Shown here piece by piece: positions 1-12,289 of a DNA stretch of 64,000 bases. The notes under the pieces are model-generated. The model saw only the letters and a program-made list of their open reading frames with translations, had not been told where the DNA came from and did no database searches. Every line of letters starts with the position of its first letter. The first letter of the stretch is position 1. The DNA is from Symbiodinium natans (lineage: Eukaryota; Sar; Dinophyceae; Suessiales; Symbiodiniaceae), in the NCBI GenBank assembly GCA_905221605.1, contig CAJNDS010000351.1, forward strand, positions 1-64,000, in the 5' to 3' direction. Position numbers and translations under genes: made by a program.

Positions 1-171
<171 letters not shown>

Positions 172-242
172 AACCTCGCCTGCCGCTCCATCTGCACCAA
201 CTGAGTGCCGGCTCCGGCGGGAAGGGTGGTGAAAGGACTCGC

Positions 243-3200
243 CCACGAGATCTCTCTGCACTTTCCGTCAGCATCGTTGCAGGTCACTTGAGCAAGGCGA
301 TGGGCCAAGTGATGATACTTCGCACGCGTAAAGGCGAAGCGGTATTGCGGGAGGACCTTCTTCCTCAGCTTGTACAAAAGGCTCTCCTTCGCAGCCTGGC
401 TTCGGAAGAAGAAGCTGGTCCTTAGTCAGAAAGCCTTACCTAACTACGACCTAAGACCTCAGTATACTTACAGACCTTCTCCTGCTAAACTGCTAAACCG
501 TGCTGCGCCGATAAACCGATGCACCGGCTTACCCAGAAAAGGCCCCCAGAGGCTCCCAGGCAGTAATCCCGGCTTTTTGGGGCCATGGCCAAGCGGGCTG
601 CGGGCTCATGAGCTTATGGGCGGTTTAGGGTGTAGGGTTTAGGGTTCAGGGTTTAGCTGTGGCTTAACATTTTTTGCTACTTTATCGGCTGGCCTATCGG
701 TTTACCGGCTGTGTGTTATACTCCTCAACATTCTTCTGGCCAGGTCAACGGGAAGGAGATCAATCAAAACATACTTGAAGGGATCAAGAACTCTGCATGA
801 ACAGGATGGAATGCCGGAAGCGGAATAAGGACCATATTTACCAAACGTCAGAACAGTCTTTGAAAGTCTGAAGTAGCGAGCCTGGCTGCTGACTGACGCA
901 TTCTGGTGTGCAAGAGGTCACACAGCACTGCTTCTTGTCCTGCTCAGTGGCCGTGCCACTCGCCGTCCTCAGAAGGAGCTTTCATGTACACAATGCTCTC
1001 TCGGGGTCGGTACCAGAAGCAAGGATGCTCCTAACACGGGGCTTGTTTTAGTGAGCGTCTTTTCACAGACGCTCAGCATGTCTTGCAAGACCTGCGTGGT
1101 GTCGGATGAGGCATCCAAGGTCGCTGTCCATGCAGACGTATCTGGTGCTGGGTTGGGGCAGCCCACGGAGTTGAATGTGTCGACCAGCACCTGCCAAAGC
1201 GATCTTCAGAGCTTGACACCTCAAAACCCTAGTTCTTCTCAAACCCACTGTAGATACCTCTGGCCTCGTTGGTGACCGGACCCACCGAAGTCAAGCCTGA
1301 GGCTGCGGCAATTGAGAGTTTCGCTTCAGGGTTTAGGGTTAGATTAGGCAACTTGGTTTGAGCTCCTCATGGGGTTTGGGCCCATTGAGGTCTTGAGAGA
1401 ACTGTACGCAACACCCTTCATTCCATGATGAGGGTATTTCGGCTGGGAAGCTTCCCGAACGAAGCAATGTCAATGCTGGTGCTGGGTTCAGGGTTTCGGG
1501 GTTGTGTGAAGTCCTCACTGCTTACAATCAGATGATCTCACCGCTCACTCGCATCACCCTGACAGTATAAACCTGCAGCGTGATTGCTGCAAAGCAGCGG
1601 ACTGCTGTAGGCTCGAGAGGACAGAACTGGACTGACCATGATGTAACGTTGCATGCGTCCATGTACCACAACACACCTCCGAAACTAGCAAATCCCACGG
1701 CATGCATGCTCTCATGAACCCTTGACCCCTATAGCCTAAACGCTAAAGCCCAAACCTCAAACCCAAAACAACAATTTCCCAACATTCTCAACCACAAGCA
1801 GCTCAGAAGGTCCGCGAAGGTGGCGAGATGAGAAGCCGCAAGCTCCTCTGATTTCCGGTGCATCATTCTCCTCTCTTTAGGGTTGAGGGCCCCTATAATA
1901 TAGTTTGAGCCCTGTGGTGCGATGGGCCCTAATCTTCGGGATTCGAACTGGAACAAACATTTTGGGAAGCCGATTTTGAGCTTTCAGGCTCTTCGAGTGT
2001 CGGGGTTGATGTATTGTGTGGGGTGGCTGGTTGCAATTGTCAGTCCGTCAGTCCCTGCTTGAAATGCTGGACTTCTGATCTTGGCGATTTTCTACCAGTA
2101 TCAACTATGTAGGAGCGTGAAGAGGGAAGACTCCTGTAATCTTCACGCCACTGCCAACCTCATTCCAATGACTCAACTTCCTCGGCAGGACATTTGGCTC
2201 AGGGATGAACCATCATGTGCCCAAATGATCCCGTAAACCCTACATTCCTGAACCCCAAATACCAAGGCCCCTTATGTAGGGTTACTCCAACACCCTCCAA
2301 CACCCTAAGCCTCCTCAGGCCAGACCTGGCCAAGGATCTTGCAAGATGAAAGCCAGGCCGGAGTTCATCTTGTCCTTGCCTTCGTGGAGTTTAGACATGA
2401 GATGAGGTCGTATACGTACTCTATCAGTATAGCATATTGAAATTGCCATAATGAACCAATACATTCTACTATACTATGACGAAACAGGACAACTACTGAT
2501 GATCACCCTGGGTCGCAACCCTGGACCCTGCAACTCCCACATGATAAAATCCCGAAAGCATACCTCAACCCTTCCAAACCCTAAGCCCAAGACCCTAAAC
2601 TTTGCGTCCCGGTCCGGGGTTTAGGGTGACCAATTGGACCCCATCACTACTTCGATGGTTGGATTGAAGTGGAGGCCGTTAGGGTTTAGGGTTCTTCAGT
2701 ACACGCTAGAAGCTTGGAACCCCAGAGGCACAGATCAGAATTCAAGTGTCCAAGCGGCACTCTGCGACCAGGTGATCACAAGAACTCCAGCGAATTGCCC
2801 CAGCCTACCCGGCTGGGTCCGGTTCTTCGGCCCAGCATGCCCCCCTCCCCCCCCCCTCCCGGCCCCAAACAAAATAAAAGCAAAACAAAGACACGAGTTC
2901 AGCGTCAAGTCAAGGGTCCAGGGTTTTCGTTTGGGTTTGCTGCTTGTTTCGATGTATGTGTAGAGAGCTGTCGAGCTTGCATTTTGTATATGAGCTCTGC
3001 CAACTTGTTTATTGTAGGTGGCTTAAACCAGTTCTAGCTTCTTCGAACCTGCGGACTTGGGTTTGACTCCACTGTGGTCACAAGAAACCTATCAAACGCT
3101 ATTGACTGCTTGTCATGTCTGTCATGGTTGCTTTGTTGTCGGGAACTATTAACTGTCTCCTGTGTTCATCAGCCGTAGTTGGTTGAAAAGAGCGTGTATG

Positions 3201-3710
3201 ACTCGACTCGCTGATGAGCATGCTCGCGTTGGGTATGGCGGTTGCACATAATTCTAGACGCTACCGCTTTCTGGCACGTCTTACGAGAACAAGTAGCTAG
3301 AAGTATATTTACCGGATTCAGGCTACCTTCAAGGAGAGCATCTGCTACTTCATGAGTCTCAGCCCAGCTTAGGTTCTTGCATCTGGCTTGGCAAATCCTA
3401 AGCCCTGTCACTGTCCTCTCCTGGCTCGTCATGTGAGTTCCCTGGCCCTCGGCGGAGTAGCCTCAATTTTCTCAAGTTAGTGGAAGCTGACTGTGGGGCC
3501 CTCGGGTCTCGGGCTTATTAAGGTTCAGGGCGTGCTTTAGCGCGAATCCTGGCAAGCTAGAATGCCCACGACTTCATCCTTAGCGATCCTGACAGAGAAG
3601 ATACGACGACTACTGACATCCTTTGAGCAGCCAGCTCCACATGAGCTCATGTGGAATTGTGAGCATTCCGGAGGCGCCAGGTCCCCACAACCTTTCGTGT
3701 TGGGAATCCA
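243..3710 (-). CDS. Multi-exon Cys-rich host gene, copy 1 (truncated by window start)
   Basis: Exons in transcription order: 3710-3537 (TGWIP-type opening, Cys-rich, CGAGCSKD), 3420-3313 (RICQARCKNLSWAE; donor GTAAAT), about 2398-2320 (NSGLAFILQDPW), about 2205-2110, 1190-1067 (VDTFNSVGCPNPAPDT; acceptor GCAG), 967-898 (QDKKQCCVTSCTPEC; donor GTCAGT) and 420-243 (FFFRSQAAKESLLYKL...CREISW; donor GCGAGT). The exons at 1190, 967 and 420 have homologues at 55781, 55422 and 54956 with identical or near-identical lengths (124, 70 and 178 versus 172 bp), which is strong evidence that they are real. The family is not recognised; paired cysteines suggest an extracellular or lumenal protein. The first two exons have no counterpart found in copy 2, so their membership is less sure. 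Confidence 0.7.
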
Positions 3711-3914
3711 CTGAATAGGCGCCAAAGGTTCGAGAATTCTGAGAAACCCGATTCAACCAAGTATTCTATTTGGGAATATGATGAGAAGCCAATTCCAAGC
3801 AGAACCCCTAGCTCACCACGGGGCTCACGAGGCCCTTTTGCGAGCCAAGCAACACGAAGCCGCACGATAACAGCCGCCCAGCAAGAGTTCCTGCAAGGGT
3901 TGCGTAGAAGACAT

Positions 3915-4125
3915 ATTCGATAATACTATACCTTGAAAATACTATACATTACAAAACTGTACTACACTATGCTATGCTTCACTATACTATACTTTACTAT
4001 ACCAGACTAGACTTTACTATGCTACTCTACTATTTTACACAATCTACAATCGACAATCTTTGCTATACAATATACCATATACTATACACTATATACCATA
4101 TACATATACTGTATATTGGGTACAA
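3915..4125. repeat. Degenerate TATAC/ACTATA microsatellite
   Basis: AT-rich, with many repeats of ctatactatac and atataccatatac. No gene. Short ORFs through it are artefacts of the repeat. Confidence 0.8.
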
Positions 4126-4299
4126 TTTTGGTGTAGACTGTATTTCGCCGGATCTTTGCTCGAAGTCTTCTTAGTAGCTTGTCCTCACTCTCCTCTTTCC
4201 TCTCTTCACTCCTCTTCCCTGTCTGAGGAGTCAACAGGAACAGAAAAGTTGAAGAAGCAAAAAGAAGAAGCAAAAAGAAGACCTCAACCCTGACATTCT

Positions 4300-5530
4300 T
4301 AGAATATGCAACTCCCGACCTGGAGCTCTGTCGCCTCGCTCTCCAACAACAAGCTCTGAGAGAAGCGTGCCTGGACAGCGGGCGGGGAAAAAAAGGTTCA
4401 GGTTTGGAGTTTGATGTTGGTGTATATGGGCCAGCATAGGCCCACCACCCCCCCCCCTCCCCCTGTGGTTCATGGTGGGTTTTGGGTCCCCCGCCCCCCC
4501 CCCCCCCCTGTCATTCATGGTCTGTGGTTCATGGTTTTAGGGTTTAGGGGTTTCAGGCTAGGCTGTAGGGTTCAGGATTTTCACCCTGATCCATTGGTTC
4601 ACTGTGAGTTTAGAGTTTGATTAGGGTTCAAGGTTTGGGGTAATGATACGTTTGCAGTTTCCCCTCGTTTGCGGTTGAGGGTTCAGGGTTAAAGCGGCAA
4701 AGGTTTCGAGTTTACCCTTCTCGCTCCCGTCGTTCATTGGTGGGTTTAAGTTTTAGGGCTTAGGGTTCAGGGTTTGGGGTTTAGGCTGAGGCTTCTCCCC
4801 CATGGTCCGTGGTGTTTTTAGGGTTAACAGGCAGGGTTTGGGGGGGTTGCCATGGGGAGGGGGAAGGGATACCATTGGGGGGGGGGGGGGTGGGGCGTCG
4901 ATTACGCGGAACGCGGGCGCTCTAGGGTTTAGGGAATTTGGGGTTTCTACGGTGTCTGGGCTTTCAACGCAAGGAGTCTGCCCTAACTGAGTTGAGACCG
5001 CCCCCACCGCGCCAGCAAAGCAAACTCCCATGCACACTATAAAACCTAAATCCATAACTTCGAAACGGTTCAACCAAGGGGGCATCAGGGCTAGCTGGTG
5101 CCACACCCGCTGCCATGGCCAGTTTGCTCCTTGGAGACTGAAATGTGAAATGTATTGCTTGTCTTTTGCCGTCTGTCGTGCCGACGGCTTAGGGTGTTAG
5201 GGTTGGAACCACAACGCTGGGGTGTGGGGTGGCTTGGGGTTGAGAGTTTAGGGTCCTATGGCTTCGGGGTTTTTGGGAGGGTATGTCGCGGTGTCCCTTC
5301 CCCCGTCTGTGTTACATACGTATGTCGCGCCCACTTGTTTCATACGTGTGTCGCGGGGTTTGTCGCGGCTGTTTCGCGTACTGTCGTAGGCGAAGGTTGC
5401 AGTTCCAAGAAGGGGCTTGTCGCAAATGCTTCTCGCGGAGGCTTGTCGCGGAGGTTTGTCGCGGACGCTGCTTGTCGCAAGCAGAACGGCTTTGTTAAAA
5501 AACCCTATGTCGCAGAAAGACGCCCGGGCG
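4300..5530. other. Non-coding stretch with telomere-like motifs, G/C runs and TGTCGC repeats
   Basis: Contains C runs near 4449-4508, a G run near 4877-4890, many gtttagggttt-like strings, and at 5283-5515 a loose array of tgtcgcgg/ttgtcgca motifs. I see no supported exon. Confidence 0.6.
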
Positions 5531-5791
5531 CCAGTTAGATACCTAGACTTTTGAGCCGCGCCCAAAGTGGCTTTGAAGGGATTGCGCTCAGCACGGGCCG
5601 CAGTTCGGAGATTAGAATGTCGGGAGAAACCCAAAACCTAGACCCTGAACCCCACACTAGACCTGAGGCTTCAGGAGATGCAGGATCCTTGGTGGTCAGG
5701 CCTGTTCTTTTCAAGCGACCGAATCCCAAAGCACAGCTCTGCAAGTCGCGTGGGCCCTGCGCAGGGCGCGATCGGAGTACTGCAGGGCCTC

Positions 5792-7505
5792 TTAATCACA
5801 CGTTGCTCTGCTTGGCAGTGCCTGATCTTCGCACCACCGCTTCCCGCCCAACGTGCGTATGGCATCCCTCAAGGCCCAAGGCCCTGCCGAGCCCTGGGAA
5901 GAGACGACATGGGATTGGCCCGCGCTGACGTTAACGAGAAGATCAGGTGACTCCTGTTCCGGGTGCGTGCGTCCTGCTGAAGAACGTATTGAAATTTCGG
6001 TGGAAGGTTGCAAAAAGGGATTCGCCTCTCAAGAAATTCGGCGCTTTTCGCGTCAAACTTCGCGGCATCCTCCGCAAACCATTTTCAAAATGATCCTCGT
6101 GCACGCCCAATTTTGCAGGCACAGCCTCGGGTGCCAAACATTGCGAATCAAGCTTCGCACACCAAACTTCGCATGCACGTATGTCAGCTGCAAACTTCAG
6201 CACGGTTCACCCGGGAAACAATACACGTGTGCTGCGGCGCATGGTGGTGGACGCAGGACCACAATGGAAGCAAACATCTGTCGCATCGAATCTCAACACA
6301 GCAGTTGACGGACACAAAACGTTGAGCGTTGAAACGTCAGAGCAGGAGGTCGCTGAAACCCTACCCTCAGAGCGGCAAAGCCCTAAACTTCCCTAAGCCC
6401 TAAACTAAACTTAAAAATTCAGGGTTCAGGGGGCTTTGTCACGAAGGTTTTTGGAAATTTTGTGAGCCTTCCAATGACTCAACAACCCGACTTGAACCCA
6501 CTCCCCCGACCAAAGACCAAAATCCCAATAACAAAAACAGATCCAGAGGGGAACAATTGGGGTTTAGGGTTGCGCTGCAAAAATAGCAGTGGCCTAGGGC
6601 CTAGCAAAACGCACAACACAGCACGTGGACGGGAAGGTCAACTAGCGCAAACGAGGCCCCTCTCCTGACATATCTCATGATGCTGGGGAATCTCATGACA
6701 GTCACAGGGAGCCACAGAACAACGACCATGAAACTGAAAGTGAATGCTTCAAACACCAAATCCCCCTCTCGTAGACCCTTCCGAGCTTCGCAAATCCTTT
6801 GACAGCCGCTCGATGATCGCCAACAATGGCTCCAACATCTTTCAGCTGCAACATCTGGTCAAGGCATGTCAGGGCTGATTAGACTTGGATTTCCCTTGGA
6901 TTTCCGTTCTTCGGGTTTAGGGTTGAGAGTCGAGTCCATAAAGCTGCTAGATGCTTCTCCCAACCTGGCTCTACCCCTTCATCAGACTCTTTAGGGTTTG
7001 TAGGTTTAGGGCTCAGGGAGATCCCCAAACCACGAGCCCTCGTCGCCTAACTTATGCTTCAAAGCCGGCTTCGGAGCTCTGATGAGCTTCTGGCACAGAG
7101 CTGGAAGATGTGGGCCTCCTTGATGTAATCGAGTGCAAGTGGGCTGGTGTTGAAGGTGTAGTCTGCATCCTCCAGGACTGTATGTGTGTGCATATATATA
7201 TGTATTGTAACGTATAAGTATTGTCGGGTTTAGGTAGGCGGCACCTAAACCCCAAATCCTGCAACCTTGCGACTGAAACCGTGAGGCCAAGCCATGTTTC
7301 ATCTCACCGAATGCCGGACTGGGACCGAATTATCGCGGACCTGTGGCGACATGCTGATCAAAGCTGTTTTGGCTTTAGGGTTCGGGCTTAGTGTTCATGT
7401 TTTCGAAAGCGCCTGGGACCAACTCAGCAGTTGGTCGAGGATGTTGGATGCGAGGCTGGCCACTTGCCCAAGGAAGGGGCTCGCGCTGCTGCCTGGCATG
7501 CCTGT
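5792..7505 (-). CDS. Cluster of host exons, unassigned
   Basis: Minus-strand segments with coding-like codons: about 7500-7400 (SPFLGQVASLASNILDQLL), 7363-7308 (SMSPQVRDNSVPVRHS; acceptor AACAG, donor GTGAGA), 7177-7055 (DADYTFNTSPLALDYIKEAH, stop; acceptor ACAG), about 6865-6760 (LQLKDVGAIVGDHRAAVKGF), about 6735-6665 and about 5945-5792 (VSAGQSHVVSSQGSAGPWAL, stop). Introns carry TTTAGGG-like motifs. No family is recognised, and two segments end in stop codons, so more than one gene or mis-set boundaries are possible. Confidence 0.5.
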
Positions 7506-8880
7506 TCGGGATTGAGAGCTTTTGCGGGTGCTCTAAGGTGCTATTGTTTCTCGGGCGGCTCTTTGGGTTTGGCTTCTTGGGGCAGAAGCGTTTACCATGA
7601 GATCCTGAGCCCACAAGAAAATAACGAACTTAAAGAGTCTCCGTATGTCTAAGTTGACATGATTCTTGGATGATATTTCTATGCACGATATGCATGTGTG
7701 CATACTTACTGTCTGAAGAGAATAGGGCATAAGGCGTCGGGCTGTAAGGCTGAACCTTTCCCGTAATTTAAAGGTTTTGCAGGGCAACAAAACGTCGAAA
7801 TGCAAGCCCAGTCCTGAATCCAGGGTGTTAGCATGGCTCCCCTTCCCCAAAAAACTTCCTAAACCACTTCCAAAACCCTTCAAACTCGAGCCGCCTCCGA
7901 AATAGTTGGCAGCAGTGAGTCCTCACCAAACATCGGAGATGTAAAGGCTTGATGCTTTACAGCTCTACGGCTTTTCCCTAGCAACAGAATCAGGTTCTAG
8001 GGAAGGTGATGATTGTGACTGTTGCGACAACAATCGTGCTGGAGGAGCCGGTGGGCCATGCAGGAGGGGGGCGAATGCGCGGTTACCTTGGTGCGCCTTG
8101 ATTTCAGCCAGATCAAGGCGCACTGGGATATCTCAAGCTATTCCCAGCAGAGTTCAGGGCTGCTAAGCCATAGAGTTAAGGGTTGGAGATTTGCATGGGT
8201 TTTCGGCGGGCGGGTTGTAGACTTGTAGGGTCATAGGGAACAAAGATAGTTTGAGGGCTGTCGAGTCTCAGGACAGGTCGGGCCAGGACTGCAGGGATTT
8301 AGGGGCTTTGGTTTTGGCAAGCGGGGAGTGTCATCGTATTTAACTTTTAATCTAGCGAAACACAAGAATATCTTTGGAAAATAACATGTAAAAGACATGA
8401 AGTAGGAAAGTCTTTTTGTAAGAACCACAATTTCAAACCTTGGTGTAGGAAGATCTGCCGTGAATTCTTCCGTGATTTCGGAGTCAAAGCTAGTGAAACA
8501 CAAGAATATCATTGCGGCTAGCGGTTTGCTACAGTATGTAGAGGGCTTCGGCAAGACAATGCCATCGACGAATACATGCATTGTTGCACTGTGACGGGAA
8601 ACAGCGACTGCGAAAAATCACGGGACGGTATGACTGAGTATGACCGAGTAGTCCGTGCTTCTGATAAATTGGCCCCCCCCTCTGCCCCGAGAACAATGGA
8701 AGGGGGTCGACTCGATTCTTTCCTGGGCTGGGAGGGGGCGGGGGGGTGGGGGAGGTGCGCGGAAAGGGGCTGTCCTCTTGTGTCCTTTTCCGCTCTTCTT
8801 CTGCCAATTTTTTTTCTCCAATTCTCGGGGGTTTATTATTCCGTTCTTGGAAGCTTATCTTTTTAGCTGTGCTTGCTTAA

Positions 8881-9330
8881 GCAATTCAAAATCTCTGTGC
8901 TTATCGTCATCGAAGGCCGGCCGGGCTTTCCATTATTTTAGGGGGTTTGATTAGTCCCAAACTCTGGCCTGAGTTCCGGCCCCGCAAGGGGTAGGTAATC
9001 GCAGTTTTCTGCTGCAGCCTCCAACTCCAAAATCCGGAGAGCACGTGGGCAATTGCTGTGCTTATCGTCCCTGCCGGGCTTTCCATATTTTTTTGGGGAG
9101 TTTTATTAATCCCAAACTCTGGCCTGAATTCCGGCCCCGTAAGGGGTAGGTCAGACGCGAATGATTTGGGCAATGATCCTAGATGAGAAGTAGTACGGAA
9201 TCGCAGTTTTCTGCTGCAGCCTCCAGTTCCAAAAAAATCCGAGAGCACGTCGTATAAATACTCAAGCAACTCAAAATCTCTGTGCTTCTCGTCCTCGCTG
9301 GCCGGTGATCTTTCCATTGTTCCTGTAGCC
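8881..9330. repeat. Degenerate tandem repeat, about 3 units of 170-215 bp
   Basis: Units start near 8881, 9051 and 9267, each with ctgtgctt.tcgtc, then ggctttcca, cccaaactctggcctga.ttccggcccc, ggggtaggt and cagttttctgctgcagcctcca. The third unit is incomplete. Confidence 0.8.
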
Positions 9331-9889
9331 TTCCAGCAACTCCAATTTTTTTGGCCTCCCATTTTTTCTTTAAATTGGAGGGGGGGTTGTTGGTGCATTT
9401 TTGGGGGTTTGGCTCCCGGAATGGAAAGTAGTCTTCCCGGAGGGTTTGGGCCAACAAATAATTTCTTTAAATTCTGGGGGTTTAAATCATCAGATCCTCG
9501 GATTATGACCGGGTATGCCCGGGCTCGGGCGCACTCGGGCGAATCAGGCTACAATCGCGGAACGCGTCCGCACCCTGTCAGTACCTGAATCAAGCACCAA
9601 CCCAAGCCTGGAAACAAGCAAAACAACCCACTTTCACGCTCATGGTTCCTGTCTGGTCCCATTCCACCGTTCCGCCCGATGCCAGCGTGCTGATCTTGCA
9701 CCCAAGCATGCCATTGACACCCTCGACAAGCTTTGAGAGACCCACCTTCAAAGGCTTGACTGAGGGGCTGAAGCCTGAACTACAGCCTTAAAGAGCCCCA
9801 AACAGCTAAAACCTAAACCTTGAACGTTTGGGCTGTGAGGCTTCGGGGGAGCCTGAGGGCTCTGCAGCTGCTCACTGCGCTGAAATCGC

Positions 9890-10826
9890 TATAGAAACCA
9901 TCAATATCAACCTTCAGGTACCAGGTAAAGTCGGCAACAGCTGCTTCAGCATGAAGCTGAGCTTCAACTCCCGATGGACTCTTGGCACCGACGATGTGGT
10001 GTTCAGGGTCTTTAGTTTTTCAGTGTAGGGTCCTAGCAGCTCTATCAGCTGCATCGCCTACGCAGGCTTGTTTCTAGGTTTGGGTATGAGGCTTCAAGCT
10101 GTGGCCGTGCCTTCTCACTCGGCAGAGGCAGCGTCTTGAACTTGTCGTAAAAATCTTTGGTGATGGCATCTTTCAGCGGTGCAGTGCTTTGACTTAAGGC
10201 GTTCATCCGTGCTTGGGACCCTTTCACCTAGCACATGGTTCGTTCAATCAAGGTTTGTGAGGGCAGGGATCACCCATGAAGGGCAAACTCCACCTGCCTT
10301 TGTTGCTTCCATAGTACTTGAGTTCGTTGAACTTGGCATCGTACAAGCCTGCGGCCTTCTGCCCCCCATCCTCGGATTTGCAAGACGGTGAAGCATTCCT
10401 ACTGGGAGAAGGCAATTCGCCCATAGCCCCAACAAATGCCGAAACCTTAGAGCCTTAGGGCGGCAGAAATTGAACAGAGAAAGGGATCGAGCTCGTTGAA
10501 GCGCGCGTTTGCCGAGCCAAGATCGAGGAAGAATTGATAATTCACAACTCCATGGTTCACGTGCTCGAAGACCAGGTATCCATCGATCTGGAAGCAGATC
10601 AGACAGATCCTACGGAACCCTAAAACTTGCCTACGGAAATGCTCTCAATCTCCCCAAACTGCCTTTACTTTGAAAAAGTACTTACATGCCCTGATGTTTC
10701 AACCCCTTTGATAAACAGCTGAGACAACATTTCACACCAAGCCAGGGCCTTGGGCGGGATGCTGGACTCGCCTCGAACTCGCCGGTGAGCCACGTAGCAG
10801 ATGTCCCCGTGATTGAAAGTGGTGGC
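9890..10826 (-). CDS. Cluster of host exons of one probable gene, unassigned
   Basis: Five consecutive coding-like segments: 10826 to about 10700 (TTFNHGDICYVAHRRVRGES; acceptor AAAGAAG), 10587 to about 10460 (IDGYLVFEHVNHGVVNYQFF; acceptor TTCCAG), about 10385-10270 (AAGLYDAKFNELKYYGSNKG), about 10225-10095 (KDAITKDFYDKFKTLPLPSE) and about 10000-9890 (AVADFTWYLKVDIDGFYSDF). The close spacing, shared strand and high C/G third positions make one gene likely. The mixed Tyr/Phe/Asp-rich composition suggests a folded soluble or secreted protein; the family is not recognised. Confidence 0.6.
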
Positions 10827-11299
10827 CTTCTTTCTTTTTTCTCTTCTTTTTGTAAAACCGAATCATTGACCTGCTTCTCGAAAGCCCGTCAGGGCCTGCA
10901 AGACTTGGGAGCTCTGTCTAACGTTGACAGTATGTTGACAGTAGCCTAGGTTGACATCGAAGCATCGAACTGCCCAAAGCTCACACTCTGCACGCAGCAA
11001 ATTTCGGACTATCTTTGGATCACGGCCTTCCGCAATCCCCACTATTCCCTACTCTAGAGTCGCGGCTCAGAGTAAGCAGCTTGTAGCCTGGATTGAAGTC
11101 GAAACTTTCTTCCCGAAACCTTGAACCACCCTGGAACTCGAGCAGTGGAGGTGGAGCTCGGGGCCCAGGTCCGAAACCACTTCGCTTCCGAACTTCAATC
11201 AAGATCTGTAGGCTACTTCGATGATGCTGTCTTGGAGACCTGAAACCGAGAGGCTCTGTCAAAAGCGGACCCGAAATTCCCGAAACGATTCGAGCAAAA

Positions 11300-11664
11300 A
11301 GAAGGGAAGCATAGGGGTCCTCGATCGGGACTCGCCAATTGCCGCAAGTGGTGGCTTGTGGCTGTCCGATGCCCGTGCAGGTAACATCTTTATAGCAGGT
11401 GTCCCTGCAAGCGTTGACATCTTTCCTCAGGATTCCCGTGTGGGCTTAGCTTAGCTGCAGCTCGGACGGCGCTAAACTCCCTAGATTTCATTCATTCTTG
11501 AATCTTGACCCCTTTCTTCGCTCACTGCCAAGGGTCCCAGTAAAAATTTGGTAGTAGGTGGACTGGATGTCCGACGGAGAGCTTCCACGGCAACCCGTGC
11601 TGCCACCCATGAGCATTTCGAACCCAAGTGGCCCTCTGGACCCCTCGAAGCCAACGATGGACTC
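11300..11664 (-). CDS. Two possible host exons
   Basis: 11664-11528 reads IVGFEGSRGPLGFEMLMGG and ends at a GTGAGC donor. About 11382-11300 reads TCTGIGQPQATTCGNWRVP with two Cys. Likely upstream exons of the 9.9-10.8 kb gene, judging by strand and spacing only. Confidence 0.45.
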
Positions 11665-12289
11665 CTCACATATTACTTCACTCTCCCGCGTGGGACAATG
11701 CCATGGTCCTGTTCCAAGAACCCGAAACTTCAGTAAGAATTCTCGAACACATACGCAATTCAGAACAAGGCAACAAATTGGAGACTGCTTTCTTGCTGTC
11801 AACATTACTTCTCGGTTGTGAGCAACAGACCGTTATACCATGTTGCGTGATTGGTACACAACTGCCATGCTGGACACACGGTACATGGAATTCCACAATC
11901 TTCCAAGGCATAGATTCTCTTGTTCTTCCAAGGCTGCATGGTACGTGTCTCATAGTTCGAAACGACTGTCAAGTAATTGTTTGACAACTGTTGAGTATTT
12001 CAAGCTGTTTGACAACTGCTGGTTAGTCCAAACTATTGAACAGCAAGTGCGCAGCCACTTGTCTCGGTTTCTCTGTAATTCTTGGAATCTGGAACGATGA
12101 GGCCTTGAGGTAATGAAGGGCAGCTAGTGGGACACTCGCGTGCAGTATTCCTTACAGCTGCTGCCATTTGCTATTTGTCTGATTTCCAGATTTGGTCGGC
12201 CACTTAGGAAGGAAAAGACACAAGAGTCCATGGGGCGTTGGCTGAATGGCGCGGTATGACTAGTGTTTTCAACAGCGAAAGCACGACGA

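Noticed and set aside
2180-2200. acatttggctcag resembling part of a dinoflagellate spliced-leader relic
   Set aside because: The match to the spliced-leader 3' half is too short and imperfect.
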